Assembly (NCBI GenBank): GCA_049514335.1
Contig: JBEKVE010000130.1
Location: 1-8,332 of the forward strand
Length of the DNA: 8,332 bases
Direction: 5' to 3'
DNA from: JBEKVE01 sp049514335
GTDB lineage: Bacteria > Actinomycetota > Acidimicrobiia > Acidimicrobiales > UBA8190
Shown: piece after piece, positions 1-5,194 of the stretch
How the letters are laid out: every line of letters starts with the position of its first letter
How positions within the stretch are numbered: position 1 is the first letter of the stretch
Notes under the pieces: model-generated
What the model saw: the letters and a program-made list of their open reading frames with translations, nothing else
Told to the model about the DNA's origin: nothing
The model's database searches: none
Position numbers and translations under genes: made by a program

Positions 1-4
1 GGAG
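1..4 (+). promoter_or_regulatory. Ribosome binding site of the DUF6458 gene
   Basis: GGAG lies 5 nt before the GTG at position 10. It supports that GTG as the true start, so the first gene is complete in the window. Confidence 0.6.
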
Positions 5-9
5 CAGTC

Positions 10-243
10 GTGAGCATCATCGTGTTCGCGGTGGGGGCGATTCTCGACTTCGCTCTCACGGCGAGTCAGTACCAGCACGGGTTCAACATCCGCACCGTCG
101 GTGTGATCCTGATGATCGTGGGCGCCATCGGCTTCATCGTGGCTCTGGCCTCGTGGACGCTGGGTTCTGGTCCGCGTCGCCACCGCACCACCGTCGACGA
201 CGGGCACGGCAACGTCGTGCGTCGCGAGGACACGTACCTGTAG
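10..243 (+). CDS. DUF6458-type small membrane protein
   Basis: This 77-residue protein starts at GTG and ends at TAG. Two hydrophobic segments are visible, at about residues 2-18 and 29-52. The second contains the TVGVILMIVGAIG stretch that is typical of the actinobacterial DUF6458 family. The C-terminal 25 residues are charged and rich in Arg, His and Asp and should lie in the cytoplasm or at the membrane surface. The length and the two-helix plan match the family as I know it. No biochemical role is established for the family, and none is visible here. The gene reads in the same direction as the next small membrane protein, 98 nt downstream, but a stem-loop follows its stop directly, so co-transcription is uncertain. 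Confidence 0.82.
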   Translation: MSIIVFAVGAILDFALTASQYQHGFNIRTVGVILMIVGAIGFIVALASWTLGSGPRRHRTTVDDGHGNVVRREDTYL

Positions 244-244
244 C

Positions 245-261
245 GCTGCCGGTCGGGCAGC
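245..261 (+). terminator. Stem-loop directly after the DUF6458 stop
   Basis: GCTGCC (245-250) pairs with GGCAGC (256-261) around a 5-nt loop, beginning 2 nt after the stop codon. It is followed by CTCTCAC rather than a U tract, so it could be a weak terminator or an mRNA 3'-end stabiliser. Confidence 0.4.
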
Positions 262-330
262 TCTCACAGGTCGCCAGTCCCGTCCGGGGGACCGACCGTC
301 ACACCGGGCCCGACGGGCTCGGCCGAGTCG

Positions 331-337
331 AAAGGAG
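331..337 (+). promoter_or_regulatory. Ribosome binding site of the 56-residue hydrophobic protein
   Basis: AAAGGAG lies 4 nt before the ATG at 342. It is one of the strongest Shine-Dalgarno sequences in the window and fixes the start of the short gene, ruling out longer in-frame readings that begin upstream. Confidence 0.75.
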
Positions 338-341
338 TGAC

Positions 342-512
342 ATGGGACTCATCTTGTTCGTCCTGCTCATCGCGCTGTTGCTGGGGGGCCTGGGCTTCGC
401 CGCCCACGTCCTGTGGATCGTGGCGGTGGTGGTGTTCATCGCCTGGGTGGCGGGATTCGCCCTGGCCCGGGGCGAGGGCGCCGGGGGTCGCGGTCGCTGG
501 TACCGCTGGTAG
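342..512 (+). CDS. Small hydrophobic membrane protein, DUF5670/lmo0937-like
   Basis: This 56-residue protein is almost wholly hydrophobic from residue 2 to about 42. That is enough for two short membrane helices separated near Gly15-His22. It ends in a Gly/Arg-rich tail closing with RGRWYRW. This architecture (hydrophobic hairpin, then a basic-aromatic tail) is like the short 'hydrophobic protein' common in Streptomyces and like the lmo0937-type family. The assignment comes from general family knowledge, and no function is known. The start is chosen from the AAAGGAG just upstream. The gene converges on the membrane glycosyltransferase gene, with 12 nt between the two stop codons. Confidence 0.72.
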   Translation: MGLILFVLLIALLLGGLGFAAHVLWIVAVVVFIAWVAGFALARGEGAGGRGRWYRW

Positions 513-524
513 CCGCGCGCGCCG

Positions 525-1931
525 TCAGACCCCGTCCGCACCCGCCAGGGAGGGTGCGGTGACGGGGTCGCGGCGCGGGACGGCGCGCAGGCCGATGAAC
601 AGCGCCGCCAGGGCGGAGATGAAGGCCAGGACTGCGCCGAGGGTGGTGTCGGGGATGCCACCGGCCTGCTCGACGAGCACACCCGTTCCCGCGATCCATG
701 CGCACGACCACACCGGGACGCGTTTCGCCGCCAGGTCGAGGACGAGCAGGGCGGCGCTGACGGCGAGCAGGTAGTAGCTGGCGAACCACACCTCGGCCAC
801 GAGGCGGGCGGCCAGGCAGGCGGTGGCCAGGCCGATCAGGCCCAGGGGCGTGAGCAAGCCGCTGCCGGCCCGGCGCCGGGCCCACAGCGACATGGCGAGG
901 GCGAGCACCACCGGCCCGTCGCGGGCGATGTGGAGCTTGGTCGATTCGGTGAGACCGGTCATGCCCACCACGGTGCCGGTGGTGAGCTTGATCACGCTCC
1001 CCGGGTTCACGGCGCTCAACGTGTTCCACGTGGCGCGCGGGTCGGCCACGGCGAATGGGGCGATGCCGCACCCCACCACGCCGGCGGCGACGCCCACCAC
1101 GAGCAGGCGCGCCCGCATGGTCGGGGCGGCCACCACCACGGCGATGAGCGGCAGGAGGGCGAACTGCTTGCACAGGAACGCCGCACCGAACAGGACCCCG
1201 GTGAGGACCCATCGTCGTCGCAGCGTCTCGCCCAGCGCCGCGCACGTGAGGCCGACGCACACGAGGTCCTGGGGATGGAAGGTCTCGACGATCCCGTCGC
1301 TGGCGGCGGGGATGGCGGCGAGCATCAAGACGAGCAGGAGCTCGATCGGTCCGCCGCCACCGGCGGCGCGCAGCAGGCGCACTGCGCCGATGGCCAGCAC
1401 CAGCCACGCCAGCAGGCCCAGGACCGCCTGCGACCGGTACCAGCGGTGCGACGAGAGCTGGTCGGCGGCGCACCATTTGAGGAACAGGCGCGTCACGGGC
1501 GCAACGCGCGCGTCGCACCACGTGGGTGTGCCGATCACCGGACGAAGGACCACGATGAAGGGGGACGCCAGCAACGCATACCCGGCGGGCTGGGGGAGCA
1601 CCTGGTCGTGGGCGGCGGCGGTGAGGTCCCCGTCGGCGATGGCGGTGGCCGGGGTGGTCACGCCGTAGGCATCGCCCACGGACGGCCCGCCCCGAACGGC
1701 CACCACGGCCACGAAGAACCCCAGCCCCGCCAGGCAGGCGAGCACCAGCGCGGGGAGCGACAGCGGGCCCCGGGCGAGGGCCGTTGACCGCGGCGACAGG
1801 GCGCGCCCGGCTCCCGACACAGACGCGGTCCCCGGCGCGGTGGCTGTCTCCCGAGGGCGAGGAGCGCCGTGCGATGCGGGCTCGACCGGCGTGCTCGGCG
1901 GCTGGCGGGGTGCCCCTCGCGTCGTCGACAC
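525..1931 (-). CDS. GT87/DUF2029-like polytopic membrane glycosyltransferase
   Basis: The product has 468 residues with about 9-11 hydrophobic segments, the first at about 57-80. The loop after it has Asp87 and Tyr89 in GDAYGV, a Gly near 101, and then PAGYALLASPF. This matches the first extracytoplasmic loop of GT-C enzymes of the GT87/DUF2029 type, which use polyprenyl-phosphate sugars to build cell-envelope glycans. HPQD (219-222) and CKQFALLPL (254-262) are further landmarks. The first ~55 residues are Pro/Ala/Arg-rich and probably disordered, so a later start is possible. The GTG start is supported by the purine run GGAAGGGGGG, 5 nt upstream. The gene lies alone on its strand with its own candidate promoter. 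The donor and acceptor cannot be told from the sequence, and a membrane protein of unknown function remains possible. Confidence 0.6.
   Translation of the reverse strand: MSTTRGAPRQPPSTPVEPASHGAPRPRETATAPGTASVSGAGRALSPRSTALARGPLSLPALVLACLAGLGFFVAVVAVRGGPSVGDAYGVTTPATAIADGDLTAAAHDQVLPQPAGYALLASPFIVVLRPVIGTPTWCDARVAPVTRLFLKWCAADQLSSHRWYRSQAVLGLLAWLVLAIGAVRLLRAAGGGGPIELLLVLMLAAIPAASDGIVETFHPQDLVCVGLTCAALGETLRRRWVLTGVLFGAAFLCKQFALLPLIAVVVAAPTMRARLLVVGVAAGVVGCGIAPFAVADPRATWNTLSAVNPGSVIKLTTGTVVGMTGLTESTKLHIARDGPVVLALAMSLWARRRAGSGLLTPLGLIGLATACLAARLVAEVWFASYYLLAVSAALLVLDLAAKRVPVWSCAWIAGTGVLVEQAGGIPDTTLGAVLAFISALAALFIGLRAVPRRDPVTAPSLAGADGV
528..569. terminator. Long stem-loop between convergent genes, inside the glycosyltransferase 3' end
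   Basis: GACCCCGTC (528-536) pairs perfectly with GACGGGGTC (561-569). CGCACCC (537-543) pairs with GGGTGCG (552-558). The loop is 8 nt and there is one 2-nt bulge, giving 16 paired bases. All pairs are Watson-Crick, so the structure forms in transcripts from either strand. It starts 16 nt after the stop of the 56-residue gene and also encodes the last codons of the glycosyltransferase-like gene on the other strand. No U tract follows on either side. Confidence 0.65.
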
Positions 1932-1936
1932 CGGAG

Positions 1937-1946
1937 CCCCCCTTCC
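1937..1946 (-). promoter_or_regulatory. Purine-rich ribosome binding site before the glycosyltransferase GTG
   Basis: On the minus strand GGAAGGGGGG ends 5 nt before the GTG at 1931. It is not a textbook Shine-Dalgarno but decides in favour of this start. Confidence 0.4.
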
Positions 1947-1984
1947 GGATCACCGGGTGCCGCGTGGCGCCCGGGGTCACGACG

Positions 1985-1990
1985 AGTATA
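1985..1990 (-). promoter_or_regulatory. Candidate -10 element of the glycosyltransferase gene
   Basis: TATACT on the minus strand matches five of six bases of TATAAT. It stands out as an AT-rich island in the 121-nt gap between this gene and the oxidoreductase gene. It would give a leader of roughly 45 nt. No good -35 is seen at 16-18 bp. The palindromic CGGCCGGCCG (1991-2000) fills the upstream spacer. Confidence 0.4.
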
Positions 1991-2052
1991 CGGCCGGCCG
2001 GTTCCCTACAGTCGGGCCGCAGGCCTTCCCACCTGGGCCGATGGGCCGTTGC

Positions 2053-3675
2053 TCAGGGCATCGCGCCCAGGTCGGCGGCCACCGCCATGGCCGCGTTGCG
2101 CCCGTTCACGGCCATGACACTTCCCCCCGGGTGGGTGCACGCCCCGCACAGGTAGACGCCCGGTACCGGTGTGCGGGGGCCGAACCTCGCCGACCACATC
2201 TGATCGGGAAGGCACTCACCCTGGAAGATGTGCCCGCCGGTGAGCCCGATGCGTTCCTCGATGTCGGGCGGTCCCATCACGTCGCGATGCTCGATGGTGT
2301 CTGCCACGTCGGGTGCGAAGCGGGCGATGGTGGCGATGGCCGCGTCGGCGATCTCCTGGCGGCGCTCCGCCCACGTCCCCGAGGCCAGAGTGTACGGGGC
2401 GTACTGGGCGAAGACGCTCATGACGTGGTGCCCGGCGGGGGCGACCGACGGGTCGTACACGGTGGGGAAGTACAGCTCGCACCACGCCGGTGCGGGCTCG
2501 CCGCGCCGTGCCGCCTCGTAGGCGGACTGGGTGGCGTCGATCCCGGTGCTCATGGTCACCATGGCGCGATGGGGATCTGTGCCCGGTGCCGCGGCGCTGA
2601 ACGTCGGCAGTCGGCGCAACGCGCAGTTCAGCTTGAGCACCGGGCTGTCGGTGCGCCACCGCGCCACACGGGCTGCGAAGTCCTCGGGCACGCCGTGCTC
2701 GCACAGTGCCACGGTGCGCTTGGGGTCGGCGTTGGACACCACCGCCCGGGCGCGGATGGTGTCGCCCCCCTCGAGCCGGACGCCTACGCCGGGGGCCAGC
2801 GCCGCCACCGCCACGCCGGTGGCCAGCACCGCCCCTGCTTCGAGCGCCGCATCGGCCAGCGCGAACGACACCTGGCCCATGCCGCCGTCGACGTAGCCCC
2901 ATGCCCCGGGGCGGCCCTCGAGGGAACCCGAGGCGTGCATGAGGTGCACCGCGGCGGTGCCGACCTGGCGTGGCCCGGCGTTGGTGCCGATGATGCCCTG
3001 GCCGTGCAGCGCCGTGCGCAACCGCTCGTCGCGCACGTGGTGCTCCACCACCTCGGCGATGGAGGCGTCGAAGAGGACCTCCTGGGCTTCGGTGTCGCCG
3101 GCCAGCAGGGCCTCGAGCTCGGCTCGATCGGGTGCGTCGCCCACCCAGGTGTCGCGGCCCTGGCGCAGCGCCGTCCGTATCCGTGCGAACAGGGCCTCGT
3201 AGGCGGCGTAGCCGTCGACGTCACCCGGGGCCAGGGCGTGCACGGCGGCGGCGCTTCGCTGCGGGTCGTCCCACAAGGCGATCGACGTGCCGTCCTCGAA
3301 GGGGCACCACAGGTGGGGGTCCACCAGCTGGACGCGATAGCCGTGGCGGTGCAGGGCCAGCTCCTGTACCACCAGGGGGTGCAGCAGGCCGACGGCGTAG
3401 GCACAGGGGCTCACCACCCATCGCTCGTCGGGGAAGGGCCGCTCCAAGGTGCACGCCCCGCCCAGCCGGGCACGGCGTTCGAGCACCAGGACCGAATGGC
3501 CCGCCCGGGCCAGGTAGGCCGCCGCCGTCAGGCCGTTGTGGCCCCCGCCCACCACCACCACGTCCCACGTCCGTGCGGCGAGCTCGGGGAGCGGGGCGGG
3601 GAGTCCGATCTCGCCCAGCACCTCGCCCGTGCGCACGGGGCGCCATGCTTGCAGGTCCGTCAGGGCTTGCCCCAC
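2053..3675 (-). CDS. FAD-dependent oxidoreductase, phytoene desaturase/PYROXD2-like
   Basis: The product has 540 residues. A dinucleotide-binding fold starts near residue 37. Its glycine-rich motif GGGHNG is at 43-48, the ribose-binding acidic residue is Glu66 in LVLERR, and RLGGAC follows at 70-75. The C-terminal FAD motif (about 508-530) includes CGACTHPGGSVMAVNGRNAA. This layout is that of the CrtI/PYROXD2 amine-oxidase-like superfamily, and the length is nearer PYROXD2 than carotenoid desaturases. No phytoene synthase or other carotenoid gene is nearby, so a carotenoid substrate is doubtful. The GTG start has GGAG only at 14 nt, so a start at a GTG some 13 or 18 codons later, still before the FAD fold, is possible. 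The gene follows the MerR gene by 25 nt and is probably co-transcribed with it. Confidence 0.87.
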   Translation of the reverse strand: MGQALTDLQAWRPVRTGEVLGEIGLPAPLPELAARTWDVVVVGGGHNGLTAAAYLARAGHSVLVLERRARLGGACTLERPFPDERWVVSPCAYAVGLLHPLVVQELALHRHGYRVQLVDPHLWCPFEDGTSIALWDDPQRSAAAVHALAPGDVDGYAAYEALFARIRTALRQGRDTWVGDAPDRAELEALLAGDTEAQEVLFDASIAEVVEHHVRDERLRTALHGQGIIGTNAGPRQVGTAAVHLMHASGSLEGRPGAWGYVDGGMGQVSFALADAALEAGAVLATGVAVAALAPGVGVRLEGGDTIRARAVVSNADPKRTVALCEHGVPEDFAARVARWRTDSPVLKLNCALRRLPTFSAAAPGTDPHRAMVTMSTGIDATQSAYEAARRGEPAPAWCELYFPTVYDPSVAPAGHHVMSVFAQYAPYTLASGTWAERRQEIADAAIATIARFAPDVADTIEHRDVMGPPDIEERIGLTGGHIFQGECLPDQMWSARFGPRTPVPGVYLCGACTHPGGSVMAVNGRNAAMAVAADLGAMP

Positions 3676-3700
3676 GGCGGAGCGTGCAACTCCGTCGGGG

Positions 3701-4117
3701 TCAGGAGGCGGCGGCGGTGTCGAGCACGGTGGTGGGGACGAGCGACAGGAGCCGTCCCCGCCACGGCACGGCGACGCCGTCGAAGGCGTCGGTGTCCTCG
3801 ACCGGTCCCGCCTCCGCCGACGCCGGCAGCCCGATCACGTCGGACAAGGTCAGGCCCGCCTCCCACGCCGAGACCAGTGCGGCGATGGCGGCCAACGAGA
3901 ACCCCTGGTCCTGAAGACGCAGGACGGTGCGCAGACGCTCGAGGTGGTCGTCTCCGTAGAAGCCGGTGCGGCCCACCAAGTGGGGGCGGGGGAGCAGACC
4001 ACGCGTCTGCATGGCCCGGACCTGCCGGGTGGTGGTGCCCGCCGCCCGGGCCAGGGCGTCCACGGTTCGCAGGCCGGTGCCGGCCGCCGCCGGAGTCGTT
4101 CGACCGGGCTGAGCCAT
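3701..4117 (-). CDS. MerR-family transcriptional regulator
   Basis: The product has 138 residues. The winged helix-turn-helix covers about 16-83: LRTVDALARAAGTTTRQVR forms the recognition helix region, QTRGLLPRP leads into the wing, and FYGDDHLERLRTVLRLQDQGFSLAAIAALV completes the domain. The QTRGLLP version of the usual 'YyeRGLL' motif marks an actinobacterial MerR subgroup. The remaining ~50 residues form a short effector segment with no metal-binding Cys cluster, so a small organic or acyl ligand is more likely than a metal. I chose the ATG at 4117 over an in-frame start at 4264, which would run into the divergent hydratase gene. The short start also lies exactly downstream of a -10 element. 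It probably regulates the oxidoreductase behind it and the divergent hydratase. Confidence 0.87.
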   Translation of the reverse strand: MAQPGRTTPAAAGTGLRTVDALARAAGTTTRQVRAMQTRGLLPRPHLVGRTGFYGDDHLERLRTVLRLQDQGFSLAAIAALVSAWEAGLTLSDVIGLPASAEAGPVEDTDAFDGVAVPWRGRLLSLVPTTVLDTAAAS

Positions 4118-4123
4118 GGTTTG

Positions 4124-4129
4124 ATTGTA
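4124..4129 (-). promoter_or_regulatory. -10 element of the merR-oxidoreductase operon, probably leaderless
   Basis: TACAAT on the minus strand matches five of six bases of TATAAT and is followed by 6 nt and then the ATG at 4117. That spacing would put the transcription start on or next to the A of the ATG, giving a leaderless mRNA, which is common in actinobacteria. No Shine-Dalgarno precedes this ATG. The element overlaps the left half of the dyad, so a bound regulator would affect its own transcription. Confidence 0.55.
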
Positions 4130-4147
4130 ACATAAATCCGTGTTACA
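4126..4147. promoter_or_regulatory. Inverted-repeat operator, likely bound by the MerR protein
   Basis: TGTAACA (4126-4132) and TGTTACA (4141-4147) are perfect 7-bp inverted repeats separated by 8 bp. They sit in the only notably AT-rich patch of the divergent intergenic region. Position between a MerR gene and its divergent neighbour makes it the obvious operator for both transcription units. Confidence 0.7.
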
Positions 4148-4188
4148 TATTTCTCGGGCCAGGGATGTCCTCCCGGTCCGAGCGGAAC

Positions 4189-4193
4189 GGAGG
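4189..4193 (+). promoter_or_regulatory. Ribosome binding site of the MaoC-type hydratase
   Basis: GGAGG lies 6 nt before the ATG at 4200. It rules out an in-frame start at 4140, which would fall inside the operator. Confidence 0.8.
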
Positions 4194-4199
4194 CCGGCC

Positions 4200-5054
4200 A
4201 TGCCCATCAACCCCGACATCGTGGGGACCACCTCGGAGCCCGTGGAGCGGTCGTGGACGTCCACGGACTGCCTGCTCTACGCCCTGGGGGTGGGGGCAGG
4301 GTCGCTCGATGCCGTCGACTTCGAGCTCGAGTTCACCACCGAGAACTCCGCCGACCACCCCCAGCGCGTCCTGCCCACCTTCGCCGCCGTGGTGGGGGCG
4401 GGGGGCCAGAGCCGGGGCACCATGGGCTCGTTCGACCCCGCCATGCTGGTGCACGGCGAGCAGTCGATCGAGCTGTCCGGCCCCATCCCCCCGGACGGGA
4501 CGGTCCGCACCACCGGCACCGTCACCGGCGTGTACGACAAGGGCTCGGGCGCGCTGGTGGTGCTGCGCTCGACCTCGGTCGACGCCGGCACGGGGGAGGC
4601 CCGTTTCAGCGCCACGACGTCGCTGTTCGTGCGGGGCGAGGGCGGCTTCGGCGGAGAGCGGGGGCCGTCGTCGGCCGCCGGTCCCCTGCCCGGGCGCGAG
4701 CCCGACGACGTGGTGACCTACGCCACGCGCCCCGACCAGGCGCTTCTGTACCGGCTGTCGGGGGACCGCAACCCGCTTCACTCCGACCCCGTCTTCGCCA
4801 AGCGGGCCGGCTTCGACCGCCCCATCCTCCACGGGCTGTGCACCTTCGGGTTCACCGGCCGGGCGTTGCTGCACGCCGTGTGCGGATCGGACCCGACACG
4901 GGTTCGCTCCATGGCGGCGCGGTTCTCGCGTCCCACCTATCCGGGCGACACCTTGAGCATCTCCATGTGGAACGAAGCTGACGTCGTGCGCTTCCGCACC
5001 GACAACCAGCGCGGTGAGACCGTCATCGACGCCGGGGTGTTCACCTACGCCTGA
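4200..5054 (+). CDS. MaoC-family (R)-specific enoyl-CoA hydratase (hydratase 2 type)
   Basis: The product has 284 residues with two hot-dog folds: an N-terminal MaoC-like half (about 1-150) and a catalytic C-terminal half (about 160-284). The hydratase 2 signature YRLSGDRNPLH is intact, with the catalytic pair at Asp189 and His194, followed by the conserved RPILHGL (207-213). Enzymes of this length and plan, such as the hydratase 2 part of peroxisomal MFE-2 and mycobacterial HtdY-like proteins, add water to trans-2-enoyl-CoA to give (3R)-hydroxyacyl-CoA in fatty acid or sterol side-chain oxidation. The exact chain length or sterol preference cannot be read here. It is divergent from the MerR gene and probably controlled by it. 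No partner dehydrogenase or thiolase lies in the window. Confidence 0.87.
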   Translation: MPINPDIVGTTSEPVERSWTSTDCLLYALGVGAGSLDAVDFELEFTTENSADHPQRVLPTFAAVVGAGGQSRGTMGSFDPAMLVHGEQSIELSGPIPPDGTVRTTGTVTGVYDKGSGALVVLRSTSVDAGTGEARFSATTSLFVRGEGGFGGERGPSSAAGPLPGREPDDVVTYATRPDQALLYRLSGDRNPLHSDPVFAKRAGFDRPILHGLCTFGFTGRALLHAVCGSDPTRVRSMAARFSRPTYPGDTLSISMWNEADVVRFRTDNQRGETVIDAGVFTYA

Positions 5055-5101
5055 CGGAGCCGCCACGGTGCGGTTCGCCCGCACGAAGAGACCGTCCGGC
5101 C

Positions 5102-5131
5102 GGGGAGGCGGAGGTCGCCACCCACCTCCCC
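5102..5131 (+). terminator. Possible hairpin in the hydratase-SDR gap
   Basis: GGGGAGG (5102-5108) can pair with CCTCCCC (5125-5131) around a 16-nt loop that has its own short GGT/ACC pairing. It lies 47 nt after the hydratase stop and has no U tract. It is the only structure I see in the 140-nt gap 5055-5194, which otherwise shows no clear gene, promoter or RBS. Confidence 0.3.
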
Positions 5132-5194
5132 AGGCTGTCGGGCCAGAAGATGAGACCGCTCGCCTCGCCCGTGGTCTTGGGGCATCGTGGTGCG

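Larger units (their letters stand above)
4121..4151 (+). promoter_or_regulatory. Candidate MerR-type promoter of the hydratase gene
   Basis: TTGATT (4121-4126) as -35 and CATATT (4146-4151) as -10 each match four of six consensus bases and are separated by 19 bp. MerR-activated promoters typically have a 19-20 bp spacer with the operator inside it. Here the dyad centre (4136.5) almost coincides with the spacer centre (4136). Other -10 choices such as TAACAT (4128-4133) cannot be excluded. Confidence 0.45.

Noticed and set aside
436..1980. A 514-codon minus-strand frame over the glycosyltransferase gene
   Set aside because: It is Arg/Pro-rich with no recognisable fold. The competing frame has regular membrane helices and GT87-like motifs.
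2032..2057. CCTGGGC/GCTCAGG hairpin over the oxidoreductase stop
   Set aside because: The G-T position becomes a C-A mismatch in the minus-strand RNA that is actually made, and the loop is 12 nt. It is too weak to call.
2053..3675. Calling the FAD oxidoreductase a carotenoid desaturase (crtI)
   Set aside because: No crtB, crtE or other carotenoid gene is adjacent, and the length and motifs fit the PYROXD2-like branch at least as well.
4140..4199. Upstream start of the hydratase inside the operator
   Set aside because: It has no RBS, whereas GGAGG stands 6 nt before the ATG at 4200.
4118..4264. Upstream start giving a 187-residue MerR protein
   Set aside because: The extra 49 residues match nothing in MerR proteins, would overlap the hydratase start, and would lie across the operator and the -10 element.
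1840..4716. A 958-codon open frame on the plus strand
   Set aside because: It lies antisense to the glycosyltransferase start, the oxidoreductase and the MerR gene, and then out of frame inside the hydratase. Its product is low-complexity Gly/Arg/His/Pro text typical of a GC-rich shadow frame, with no domain.
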